A program made the translations under genes and the position numbers. A stretch of 13,634 nt of DNA, from the NCBI GenBank assembly GCA_902787595.1, contig CADAHD010000025.1, positions 1-13,634 of the forward strand. The letters are read 5' to 3'. The DNA is from an uncultured Lachnospiraceae bacterium. Lineage in GTDB: Bacteria; Bacillota_A; Clostridia; Lachnospirales; Lachnospiraceae. Position 1 is the stretch's first letter; every line of letters begins with the position of its first letter. The notes below the pieces were generated by a model. It saw nothing but the letters and a program-made list of their open reading frames with translations, did no database searches and had not been told where the DNA came from. Shown in pieces: positions 1 to 6,384 of the stretch.

Positions 1-36
1 ATCGGAAATTATGTCCATTACAGAATTGATACCGGA

Positions 37-67
37 CAGTCCATGGTCTGATTTTTTGTGATAAAAT
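37..67 (+). promoter_or_regulatory. Possible promoter and operator-like palindrome before the sigma gene
   Basis: Bases 1-171 contain no gene I can support. Within them, 59-67 reads TGATAAAAT, an extended -10 form (TG-A-TAAAAT), which would give a leader of roughly 100 nt for the sigma gene. No good -35 is visible. Directly upstream, 37-50 reads CAGTCCATGGTCTG, an imperfect palindrome symmetric at 12 of 14 positions, about where a -35 would lie. It could be an operator. With the T-run at 52-57 it could instead be a remnant of a terminator for a gene upstream of the window. I did not find a convincing ECF-type autoregulated promoter. Confidence 0.25.
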
Positions 68-171
68 AAATTGATCTTTTTTGTCACCAACCGGCGGCTT
101 TAAACATATATATGGTGAAAAGCTGATCGCGACAGTTTTGACACCGGTGATAATAAATTAAGGAGATACTG

Positions 172-669
172 ATGAAAAAGCTAAAAGAAGATCTGGGATC
201 GGTTATAGACAGATACAGTAATACTCTGTACAAGATCTGTTTTCTGATCCTTAAAAATGAATTTGATACCAAAGATGTATTACAGGAGACCTTCCTGGCC
301 TATTATACCAAAAGCCCCGAATTTGAGAGTGAGGAGCACAAAAAAGCCTGGCTGATAAAGGTTTCGCAGAATAAATGCAGGGAATTCTTAAGATTCCATA
401 AAAAGCATGAATGTCTGCCTTTATCGGAAATGGACGAAAGCTTTGTGATGATAGACGGGCTGCACTCGGATGAACGCGAACTGCTCTCTCTCATCCTCAA
501 TCTGGATTACAAACGAAAATCCGTTTTCATCCTTCATTACATAGAAGGATATTCGATCGAGGAAACGGCGCAGCTGTTAAAGATAACTCCTGCCGCTGCC
601 AAAAAGAGGCTTCAAAGAGCCAGAGAAGCATTAAAGTCAGATTACAAAGGAGAGGTGACTTATGAATAA
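172..669 (+). CDS. ECF-type RNA polymerase sigma-70 family factor
   Basis: The 165-residue product has the two-domain layout of an extracytoplasmic-function sigma factor, which directs RNA polymerase to a small regulon. Region 2 covers about residues 12-75 and includes DVLQETFLAYY (36-45) and KKAWLIKVSQNKCREFLR (57-74), the -10 recognition and melting part. Region 4 covers about 104-156 and includes the helix-turn-helix YSIEETAQLLKITPAAAKKR (127-146), which contacts the -35. The linker is short and there is no region 1.1 or 3, as expected for this group. Start: ATG 172 has AGGAG at 161-165, six bases upstream. The next gene begins inside this one (8-base overlap), so the two are translationally coupled. 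The regulon and the inducing signal cannot be read from the sequence. Confidence 0.9.
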   Translation: MKKLKEDLGSVIDRYSNTLYKICFLILKNEFDTKDVLQETFLAYYTKSPEFESEEHKKAWLIKVSQNKCREFLRFHKKHECLPLSEMDESFVMIDGLHSDERELLSLILNLDYKRKSVFILHYIEGYSIEETAQLLKITPAAAKKRLQRAREALKSDYKGEVTYE

Positions 670-1777
670 AGAATATGAAAATTTATTAAGCAATATAGAA
701 ATATCCGAGAATATGAAAAAGCAGATCTACTCCAACTGTATAAAAAGAAAAAGGACAAAGGATATCACCTTCAGATATTCACAGCTTTTATCTGTATTGA
801 TAGGCGTGATCCTGCTGGGAGCTTTGAGCATAGGCGCCGCTGCCGCTGTGATAAGCGTTAAGCAGCGCATGGAGGATATGTCCGAAGAGGAATATGAAGA
901 TTATGCATACGAAGTTGAAAACGATACATTCATCACTACCGATGAAGGCTATTCAAGAGAACTTACCGACAGCGAGATCGCAAGGATCCTGAAACTGGAA
1001 CGCGATTATTATGACAACGGCGTATTTCCGCAGGAAGCCATGGCGCATTTAGATACAAAGTCCGAGCTTAAAGAAGGCCAGATGGCTTATGTGGCAGAGG
1101 ACAACCTGATATACCTGCCCGAAGGAGAAATGAGCGACGAACAGCTGCTGCAGTATATCGACCATGACACCAAGAAATGGTATGTTAATGCTCAGGCGCT
1201 TGAAGAAGAAGGTTTTGATACAGGCATTAACTCACAGCTGTCATACGAGTCCACTCCCATTACTCCCGGCAGCATCGAAGAAAGAGTACGCCAAAAAGCC
1301 GAGGCATACTTGATGAAGTATCTAGGTGTAGATATAAATGCAGATCCCTCTTGGATCGTTATTGTCGATCACTTTGAGGCAGACCCCGAAATAGATATGG
1401 ATGAGACATATATGGTCGATGTCAGCAAAAAAAGCACAGGATACGCAACCGGTTACCAGATAGAACTCAAAGCTTCCGATCTTTCACTGCTTATGTTAAA
1501 CACTAACGGTTATCAATTTGAACTGGAAGCAAAGAAATACAGTTTTGATGAAGCCGATGCCATGGAGGCAGACGTGGTCGAAAGCGCCAAAGCCCTGCTG
1601 CATGAAGTTTTCGGTGTAGATGAACCCGACAGCTACGAATATGATAACGAGAGCAGCTACGGCTACGACGCAGCGGGTACCGGGCATGTATGTGTATACT
1701 TCCGGTATGGTGATGATGCTTATATGACACGTATAAGACTTGAAGATAAAAAAGTAATTTCTTTCTTTAAACGATAA
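662..1777 (+). CDS. Single-pass membrane protein, probable anti-sigma factor
   Basis: The product has 371 residues: a basic cytoplasmic N-terminus (about 1-40, with KRKRTK near 28-33), one hydrophobic segment (about 41-66, LLSVLIGVILLGALSIGAAA), then a long acidic extracytoplasmic part. This topology, and the 8-base overlap with the ECF sigma gene just upstream, are typical of a membrane anti-sigma factor that holds the sigma factor until a signal arrives. I see no zinc-binding HxxxCxxC motif, so it is not a ZAS-type anti-sigma. The outer part has two loosely similar blocks, about 205-290 and 296-371. Each begins with a helix ending in an LGVD or FGVD turn and continues as strand-rich sequence, somewhat like PepSY-type modules. 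Start: ATG 662 has GGAGAGGTGA just upstream. Function is inferred from position and topology, not from a recognised domain. Confidence 0.7.
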   Translation: MNKEYENLLSNIEISENMKKQIYSNCIKRKRTKDITFRYSQLLSVLIGVILLGALSIGAAAAVISVKQRMEDMSEEEYEDYAYEVENDTFITTDEGYSRELTDSEIARILKLERDYYDNGVFPQEAMAHLDTKSELKEGQMAYVAEDNLIYLPEGEMSDEQLLQYIDHDTKKWYVNAQALEEEGFDTGINSQLSYESTPITPGSIEERVRQKAEAYLMKYLGVDINADPSWIVIVDHFEADPEIDMDETYMVDVSKKSTGYATGYQIELKASDLSLLMLNTNGYQFELEAKKYSFDEADAMEADVVESAKALLHEVFGVDEPDSYEYDNESSYGYDAAGTGHVCVYFRYGDDAYMTRIRLEDKKVISFFKR

Positions 1778-1786
1778 TGCTATAAT
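1778..1786 (+). promoter_or_regulatory. Extended -10 promoter of a leaderless gene
   Basis: The sequence TGC-TATAAT is a perfect -10 hexamer with an upstream TGn extension. It begins one base after the stop codon of the preceding gene. The expected -35 place (1758-1763, TTTCTT) is poor, which an extended -10 tolerates. Only six bases lie between the hexamer and ATG 1793, so transcription would start at or next to the A of the start codon. No Shine-Dalgarno sequence precedes this ATG, consistent with a leaderless message. Confidence 0.6.
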
Positions 1787-1792
1787 CAATAT

Positions 1793-2596
1793 ATGCCACA
1801 GAATCATTCAGGTGTTTACACCTCAAAAACAAAGAGCGGAAGTTTATACTTCCGCTCTTCCGTCACATATATGGGGAAACATATAAGCCTTGGCAGCTTT
1901 GATAACGAAACCGATGCGCACAGGGCTTATGTTCAGGCACGTCTTTTGTTAAAAGACAAAAGCTGCGGCATTCTGGATCACAGATCACCATCTCCCCTTT
2001 CTTTCGAAAAATGGGTCAGTCTGATAAATTTCAGGGATAACGGCATTTATATAGCCAATCCCATATATATCATGCGCAGGATGTTTCTTTATTATCTGAG
2101 TCCCACTGAGATCCTTAAGTTTGATGCAGATGAACTGTTCTTCTACAGCTCGCACAAGATAATGCGCCGCGGAAGGCATTTTTTTGCCGCAGATTACGGT
2201 CTGCAGATCAATATCCTAAACCGTTACGGGATCAGGAGCTATGCTGTGGCAGGCAGGGATTATAAGTTTTTAAACGGCGACGAACTGGACTTTCGCAGCG
2301 CCAATATACAAGTCATAAACCGCTACGTCGGAGTAACCAAGGAAAACGTTAAAAACCGCGTGGTATTTCGCGCCCGTATACATGTAAGGGGCAATTTTAT
2401 AGTAGGCGATTATGAAACAGAGGATGAAGCAGCTGTTGCTTATAATAAGGCTGTGGATGTGTTGAAGGAACAGGGTGTGGATAAGAATTATACCAAGAAT
2501 TATATTGAGAATTTAAGCAGGGATGAATACAGGGAGGTTTATGGAAGGATCAAGATCTCTGAAAAGATCCTTCGCTTCGCTCAGGATGACGCATAG
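1793..2596 (+). CDS. Protein with two AP2-like DNA-binding domains and a degenerate HNH-like centre
   Basis: The product has 267 residues. Residues 7-54 (GVYTSKTKSGSLYFRSS, then HISLGSFDNETDAHRAY) match the pattern of an AP2/ERF-like DNA-binding domain: three strands, then a helix after the LGSF-D-E-A-AY motif. A second, more diverged copy lies at about 178-227 (YVGVTKENVKNRVVFRARI, then GDYETEDEAAVAYNKA). The middle ends in YKFLNGDELDFRSANIQVI (158-176), which resembles the NGD-LDNR-ENL signature of HNH endonucleases, but the catalytic histidine position before NGD is occupied by YKF. I infer a DNA-binding protein descended from an AP2/HNH homing-type nuclease that is probably not catalytic. 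No domain search was run. The last codons (EKILRFAQDDA) come from a dispersed repeat. The gene has its own promoter and no ribosome binding site. Biological role unknown. Confidence 0.75.
   Translation: MPQNHSGVYTSKTKSGSLYFRSSVTYMGKHISLGSFDNETDAHRAYVQARLLLKDKSCGILDHRSPSPLSFEKWVSLINFRDNGIYIANPIYIMRRMFLYYLSPTEILKFDADELFFYSSHKIMRRGRHFFAADYGLQINILNRYGIRSYAVAGRDYKFLNGDELDFRSANIQVINRYVGVTKENVKNRVVFRARIHVRGNFIVGDYETEDEAAVAYNKAVDVLKEQGVDKNYTKNYIENLSRDEYREVYGRIKISEKILRFAQDDA
1810..1823 (+). promoter_or_regulatory. Inverted repeat in the first codons of the AP2 gene
   Basis: AGGTGT-TT-ACACCT is a perfect 6-bp inverted repeat with a two-base centre, about 17 bases after the predicted transcription start. 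The centre is too short for a good RNA hairpin, so as a functional element it would more likely be a protein-binding site. It may also be accidental, because it encodes the conserved SGVYTS strand of the first AP2 domain. Confidence 0.35.
1832..1859 (+). promoter_or_regulatory. Strong hairpin in the 5' coding region of the AP2 gene
   Basis: AAGAGCGGAAG (1832-1842) and CTTCCGCTCTT (1849-1859) are perfect 11-bp complementary arms around the loop TTTATA. No T-run follows, so it is not a standard intrinsic terminator. In a message starting near 1793 the stem would form about 40 nt from the 5' end, where it could affect leaderless translation or RNA stability, or serve as a DNA operator. The pairing is seen directly; the function is inferred. 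Confidence 0.5.
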
Positions 2597-2620
2597 CCGA
2601 TCCTTCGCTTCGCTCAGTAT
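2564..2620. repeat. Two copies of a short dispersed palindromic repeat at the AP2/GH25 convergent junction
   Basis: Copy one (2564-2590) contains ATCCTTCGCTTCGCTCAGGA and ends in TGAC. Copy two (2599-2620) begins GATCCTTCGCTTCGCTCAG and then diverges. Both share the core seen again at 6385, 6426 and 9446-9575. The arms ATCCT and AGGAT are complementary and the interior (CGC/GCG) can pair further, giving an imperfect hairpin. Copy one is translated as the C-terminus of the AP2 protein. Copy two ends two bases before the stop codon of the opposing GH25 gene. The pair fills the space between two converging genes and no other terminator is visible there. Confidence 0.85.
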
Positions 2621-2621
2621 C

Positions 2622-3794
2622 TTACCTTATCGTATAATCCAGGAAACACAGATTAAGATGCGCGCCACCCTCTATGCCGTCTATCTTTGCACCCTTATCA
2701 TACTGCCACATCACAAACTGATACGGATAATCGGGTATATCTTCCGCTCCGGCATACCAGATATCAAAACCTATCATCGAACCCAGGCTGTATTGTTTGA
2801 TCAGCGTTGTCTTGTCGCCATACAGCATCGAAAACATGCCTGAATTTTCAATAGCTCTCATAAAGGTAAGCGCGTTATTGGTTCTGGGCATCTTCTCCAG
2901 TTCGTCGGTACGCGCTTTGCCGCCGCCCAGTCTTTCTGTTGAAAGCGCAAGCGGATAATTAAGCCGCATATCATATTGTATCAATACCTGAATGCAGAAC
3001 TCTGCTTCTTCCTTTGCCTCTTCCGTATTAACAGCGGCAGTCACAAAATACATGCCCACATCCAGACCGGCTTCACGCGCCTTGTTATAATTCTCAACGA
3101 AATTCTCATCAACGCTCAGATCGCCTGTAGTATATCCGCGCTGCCCCAGACGCAGCATCACAAAATCTACGCCGGCATTTTTTAGCGCAGCAAAATCGAC
3201 ATTACCTTCTTCTTTGGAAATATCCACGCCAACAAAGCCCTTCTTGGTATTATTCTCGTAATAGCTCATAAAAGGCTTTTGATACACAAAACCTGACGGT
3301 TGAAAACTGTTCCGGCTCAGATACGGATTAAGCTCCACCCATTCCTCGGTGCCGTCGCTGTTAACTATGCGGGTATGGAGTCCGTCTTCGGAAACGGAAA
3401 GCTTTTCCTCTTCTTCCGGTTCTTCCTCGGAAGAGCCGCCCCAGGGCGTGGGCGTAGGCGCCTGATTGGAAGAAGGGGCAAGCGTAGGCTCAGGTTTTGT
3501 AGGGTAAGCGTCCCAAAAATCCAGATCGGACGCCGTGCCGGTCTTTCCGCTGATCAGCGAAGTAGCATTTGGATCGGGATTCCAGTCGGCAGCAGCTGCC
3601 GGCGTTGTCTTTGCGCCACTCCTGCCGGTTTGGTTTCCTTTGACCGAAGATTGATTGGCCATGACCACAATGGCAACAGCCAGCATAATAAAGAGTATCG
3701 CAACAACAGCTGCGGTACCCATTGTACTCTTGCGCCCGCTGTTAAAAGTCAGCGGATCGTCATATTCATCATCAAAGTCATCATTTAGTTTCAA
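2622..3794 (-). CDS. Membrane-anchored GH25 (lysozyme-fold) protein, probably catalytically impaired
   Basis: The product has 390 residues: an acidic cytoplasmic N-terminus, one membrane segment (about 25-46), a low-complexity Pro/Thr/Ser/Glu linker (about 50-160), then a GH25-like barrel (about 186-390). GVDISKEEGNVDFAALKNAGVDFVM matches the family start GIDVSHWQGNIDW; the nucleophile-side Asp is kept (D191) but the usual WQ is EE. In the second active-site strand the family's LDxE reads LSTE (284-287), so one Asp is Ser and the acid Glu (E287) remains. Near the end WQYDKG (363-368) is kept, while the later VD-N position is AHLN. Cell-wall binding or weak muramidase activity are both possible. 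The start is TTG at 3794, overlapping the rhomboid stop (TTGA), with AAGGA seven bases upstream. ATG 3722 would delete the cytoplasmic part. Confidence 0.8.
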   Translation of the reverse strand: MKLNDDFDDEYDDPLTFNSGRKSTMGTAAVVAILFIMLAVAIVVMANQSSVKGNQTGRSGAKTTPAAAADWNPDPNATSLISGKTGTASDLDFWDAYPTKPEPTLAPSSNQAPTPTPWGGSSEEEPEEEEKLSVSEDGLHTRIVNSDGTEEWVELNPYLSRNSFQPSGFVYQKPFMSYYENNTKKGFVGVDISKEEGNVDFAALKNAGVDFVMLRLGQRGYTTGDLSVDENFVENYNKAREAGLDVGMYFVTAAVNTEEAKEEAEFCIQVLIQYDMRLNYPLALSTERLGGGKARTDELEKMPRTNNALTFMRAIENSGMFSMLYGDKTTLIKQYSLGSMIGFDIWYAGAEDIPDYPYQFVMWQYDKGAKIDGIEGGAHLNLCFLDYTIR

Positions 3795-4399
3795 GCGTTT
3801 TTCCTTTTTATATTAAGCAAATACCCGAATATACCGCCTACTACACCACCAAGGATATGCGAAAGGTTGGAGATATCATCCTGCATGAATATACCGTCGA
3901 ATATCTCCCGGCCCAGATATATTATGGCTACCAGTATAAAAGTCAGGGGGATCTCGCCTTCTTTAAAGCTTGTAAAGGAAGTCATAAGTATCATCGCAAA
4001 AACCACGCCGCTGGCTCCGCAGATAGCTATCTGGGGAAACAAAATATAGTTTATGAGCGCTGTTACAAATGCCGTGACCAGTATCACGCCCAGTACTTTT
4101 TTCGAACTGTATTTTTCTTCCAGCATGGGACCAAGTAATAAAAGATACGCCATATTGCCTATAAAATGATCCCAGCCCGAATGCCCCAGCACATGAGTAA
4201 AGAACCTTAAGTAAGTAAGAGGATTTAAAAGCGATGAATGATAGGACATAAAAAGCAGATCTCTTATCTTCCCAAATGAAATGTATCCCAGCAAAAGTGA
4301 TACAAGGCTTAAAAACGCAAACGCCAGTACTACGGGGGAATTAAAGCTCAACTTGAACTTTCCTATCTTGATCCCGTCAATTTTTTTATTATCAGCCAT
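3791..4399 (-). CDS. Rhomboid-family intramembrane serine protease
   Basis: The product has 202 residues with about six hydrophobic segments. The rhomboid signature residues are present: HFIGN (H78, N82; the HxxxN of the oxyanion side), GASG (nucleophile S130 in the GxSG motif) and the catalytic histidine H181 in SHILGGVVGG. Rhomboids cut single-pass membrane proteins within or next to the membrane segment. Start: ATG 4399 is preceded by two tandem AAGGAG motifs, the outer one seven bases away. An upstream in-frame ATG at 4468 would add 23 charged residues, has no such site and would lie beyond the predicted transcription start, so I rejected it. The stop overlaps the start of the GH25-like gene by four bases, so the two are co-translated. 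That single-pass protein is an obvious candidate substrate or partner, but this is inference. Confidence 0.9.
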   Translation of the reverse strand: MADNKKIDGIKIGKFKLSFNSPVVLAFAFLSLVSLLLGYISFGKIRDLLFMSYHSSLLNPLTYLRFFTHVLGHSGWDHFIGNMAYLLLLGPMLEEKYSSKKVLGVILVTAFVTALINYILFPQIAICGASGVVFAMILMTSFTSFKEGEIPLTFILVAIIYLGREIFDGIFMQDDISNLSHILGGVVGGIFGYLLNIKRKNA

Positions 4400-4458
4400 G
4401 CTCCTTCTCCTTATATGTTTGATCTGCTCAAGAAAATCCTCTATAAACAACTCACTAT

Positions 4459-4488
4459 ATCTTAACACAAAAATATATACTGATACAA
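4459..4488 (-). promoter_or_regulatory. Promoter for the rhomboid-GH25 pair
   Basis: Read on the minus strand, TTGTAT (4488-4483) and TAAGAT (4464-4459) are separated by 18 bases. The -10 is preceded by TGT, an extended -10. Transcription would start near 4452, giving a leader of about 50 nt before ATG 4399. The promoter is divergent from that of apbE. Confidence 0.55.
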
Positions 4489-4571
4489 GATATAGCTCGC
4501 ATTAGTTCCTTATCTGCGTTATAATGCTGTCCGATTCACAATATTGCATATAAAAAAGGCTTTTGACCGAT

Positions 4572-4600
4572 TTGCGCATGTTAAAGAATAATGCTATCAT
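4572..4600 (+). promoter_or_regulatory. Promoter of apbE, apparently leaderless
   Basis: TTGCGC (4572-4577) is followed after 17 bases by TATCAT (4595-4600), which has TGC directly before it (extended -10). Only six bases separate the hexamer from ATG 4607, so the message would begin at the start codon. The alternative TTGACC (4563-4568) with AATAAT (4587-4592), 18 bases apart, would still leave almost no leader. There is no Shine-Dalgarno sequence. The stretch ATAATGCTATCAT is nearly the same as the one before the AP2 gene. Confidence 0.55.
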
Positions 4601-4606
4601 ACACAT

Positions 4607-5578
4607 ATGCGAAAAAAGCTGCATTTATTCATTTTATTTTTTGCATGCCTGCTCCTTTCGGCGTGCGCCCAAACAGAGCCGGTCACACAGAGCGGCTTTT
4701 ATTTCGATACCTATGTTAAATTTATTCTTTACGGTGATGATAAGCAGCATCTTAAAGATTGTCTGGATATATGTAAAAAAGACGAAACGCTCTATTCTGC
4801 GCATGATGAGAACAGCCTGTTGAGCGGATTAAACAGCGGCGCATCCGGGGATTATGAAGAACTATCGCCCATCCTGAATGAGGCGCTTAAGTATTGTGAT
4901 ATGACAGGCGGAGCTGTCGACCCTGCGATCGGCGCGGTAAGCCTGCTTTGGGATTTTTCGGATCCTTATCAATCCATCATGCCTGATGACTCATCTATAC
5001 AAAAAGCCCTGGAACATACAGATCCGTCTGTTATCATGATAAACGGGGAGAATATCAGCATCGAAGATCCTGATACGCGGATCGATCTGGGCTTTATCGC
5101 CAAGGGTTATGTTTCAAAAGAGATAAGGGATCATCTTGTCGGTATGGGCGTTAAGTCCGGCATAATCAATCTGGGCGGGAATATTGTTGTCATTGGTACA
5201 AGGCCTGACGGCAGAGCCTATAATGTCGGTATCCATAATCCCTTTGGGGCAGGTCCTCTCCTTACTTTCAATATTACCGATTCCGCCATAGTGACCTCCG
5301 GAACATATGAAAGATATTTTATATACGATGACAAGATCTATCATCATATACTGGATCCGAAGACGGGATATCCGGCAGATAACGGCACTGTATCCGTGAC
5401 CATAGTGAGTTCTGATCCCGTAAAAGCCGATGCACTCTCTACTGCCTGTCTGGTGATGGGCATTGAAAAAGGACTTAAGTTCATCGAAAACACCGATGAC
5501 GCCGAAGCCCTTTTTATAGACAGTAATTCAGATATATATACTTCTTCCGGTTTTCCGGATTATGTCCTTAATGAGTGA
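4607..5578 (+). CDS. apbE: FAD:protein FMN transferase ApbE (lipoprotein)
   Basis: ApbE transfers FMN from FAD, with Mg2+, to a threonine of target proteins outside the membrane; known targets include NqrB/NqrC and RnfD/RnfG. The 323-residue product begins with a lipoprotein signal: MRKK, a hydrophobic core, then lipobox LSAC with C20 as the lipidated residue. Family motifs in order are TGGAVDPAIGAV (100-111), RIDLGFIAKGYV (158-169), INLGGNIVVIG (187-197), SGTYERYF (231-238), HHILDPKTGYPADNG (246-260) and the metal/FAD-site block ADALSTA (274-280). Length and motif order are normal, so it should be active. It converges on the rnf operon, overlapping the end of rnfB by 11 bases. Both of its likely substrates, RnfD and RnfG, are encoded there with the flavinylation motif. 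It has its own promoter and no ribosome binding site. Confidence 0.95.
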   Translation: MRKKLHLFILFFACLLLSACAQTEPVTQSGFYFDTYVKFILYGDDKQHLKDCLDICKKDETLYSAHDENSLLSGLNSGASGDYEELSPILNEALKYCDMTGGAVDPAIGAVSLLWDFSDPYQSIMPDDSSIQKALEHTDPSVIMINGENISIEDPDTRIDLGFIAKGYVSKEIRDHLVGMGVKSGIINLGGNIVVIGTRPDGRAYNVGIHNPFGAGPLLTFNITDSAIVTSGTYERYFIYDDKIYHHILDPKTGYPADNGTVSVTIVSSDPVKADALSTACLVMGIEKGLKFIENTDDAEALFIDSNSDIYTSSGFPDYVLNE

Positions 5579-6365
5579 TTATAGCCTTCTTGGGGCACTT
5601 TTCCGAACAGACGCCGCAGCCTTCGCATTTATCCTGATCTATATGGGCCAGCAGATCGCTTATCTCTATTGCGTCTTTCGGACAGTTCTTCTTACAAAGA
5701 CTGCAGCCTATGCAGCCGGCTTTGCACTTCTTCATTACGTCCGGCCCCTTATCCTTTGAGCTGCATGCCACGAGATATTTAGCCTCATAAGGCACCAGTT
5801 CTATCAGTTTCTTAGGACAGGCCTCTATGCATTTGCTGCAGGCCTTACAGGCTTCTTTATCAACAACGGCAATGCCGTTTATGATGTGGATCGCATCAAA
5901 AGGACATGCTCTAACACAGCTTCCGTAACCAAGACAGCCATAGAAACAGCTCTTATCTCCGCCGCCGGGCAGCAGCGCAGCCATACGGCAGTCCATCTCA
6001 CCTGTATATTCATAATCCCTGACTGCTTTCTCACAATCGCCGGCGCATTTAACAAAAGCTACCATGCGTCTGCTGTCTCCTGCGTCAACGCCCATGATCT
6101 CTGCAACTGCTTTGGCAACGGCTTCTCCGCCGACCGGGCAGGCGTTTACAGGCGCATTTCCCGCAACTATGGCAGCAGCCAGTCCGGAGCAGCCGGGATA
6201 TCCGCAGCCGCCGCAGTTGTTTCCGGGAAGCGTGCCTGCTATCTTATCCTCCCTGGGATCTGTATCCACATGAAAAGCTTTTGCCGCGATCCCCAGAAAC
6301 AGGCCCAGTATCAGACCCAGAACTGCTATCACTATAACTGCTGTTATTATTGCTGATGTGTTCAT
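5568..6365 (-). CDS. rnfB: Rnf complex subunit B, multi-cluster ferredoxin-type protein
   Basis: RnfB is the entry subunit that takes electrons from reduced ferredoxin. The 265-residue product starts with a membrane helix (about 5-28), then the RnfB-specific cluster site GNNCGGCGYPGCSG (C51, C54, C59, with C76). Further cysteines follow at 107, 111 and 126, then a ferredoxin-like set C140/C144/C150/C154. Three CxxCxxCxxxCP sites come next: C173-C183, C218-C228 (with C214) and C247-C257. This is longer and richer in clusters than the proteobacterial form and agrees with the clostridial type. Start: ATG 6365 with AAGGG ten bases upstream, a weak site compared with the other rnf genes. It is the last gene of the operon, separated from rnfA by 106 bases holding two dispersed repeats. 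Its stop lies inside the end of the opposing apbE. Confidence 0.95.
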   Translation of the reverse strand: MNTSAIITAVIVIAVLGLILGLFLGIAAKAFHVDTDPREDKIAGTLPGNNCGGCGYPGCSGLAAAIVAGNAPVNACPVGGEAVAKAVAEIMGVDAGDSRRMVAFVKCAGDCEKAVRDYEYTGEMDCRMAALLPGGGDKSCFYGCLGYGSCVRACPFDAIHIINGIAVVDKEACKACSKCIEACPKKLIELVPYEAKYLVACSSKDKGPDVMKKCKAGCIGCSLCKKNCPKDAIEISDLLAHIDQDKCEGCGVCSEKCPKKAIITH

Positions 6366-6384
6366 AATTAATTATCCCTTATAA

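Noticed and set aside
1832..1859. Intrinsic terminator after the sigma/anti-sigma operon
   Set aside because: The stem is strong but no T-run follows, and it lies inside a well-supported coding region. I kept it only as a possible regulatory hairpin.
2523..2843. Plus-strand reading frame of 106 codons across the AP2 and GH25 gene ends
   Set aside because: It overlaps two better-supported genes in other frames, begins inside the AP2 gene, and its start region is a translation of the repeats (RSFASLRMT type).
3300..3788. Plus-strand reading frame of 162 codons opposite the GH25 gene
   Set aside because: It lies wholly antisense to the linker and membrane segment of the GH25-like gene, has no ribosome binding site or recognisable domain, and is rich in Arg and Gly, as expected for the complement of biased coding sequence.
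4400..4468. Longer N-terminus of the rhomboid protein from ATG 4468
   Set aside because: ATG 4399 has a doubled AAGGAG upstream. The promoter -10 lies at 4459-4464, so a message from it would not include ATG 4468.
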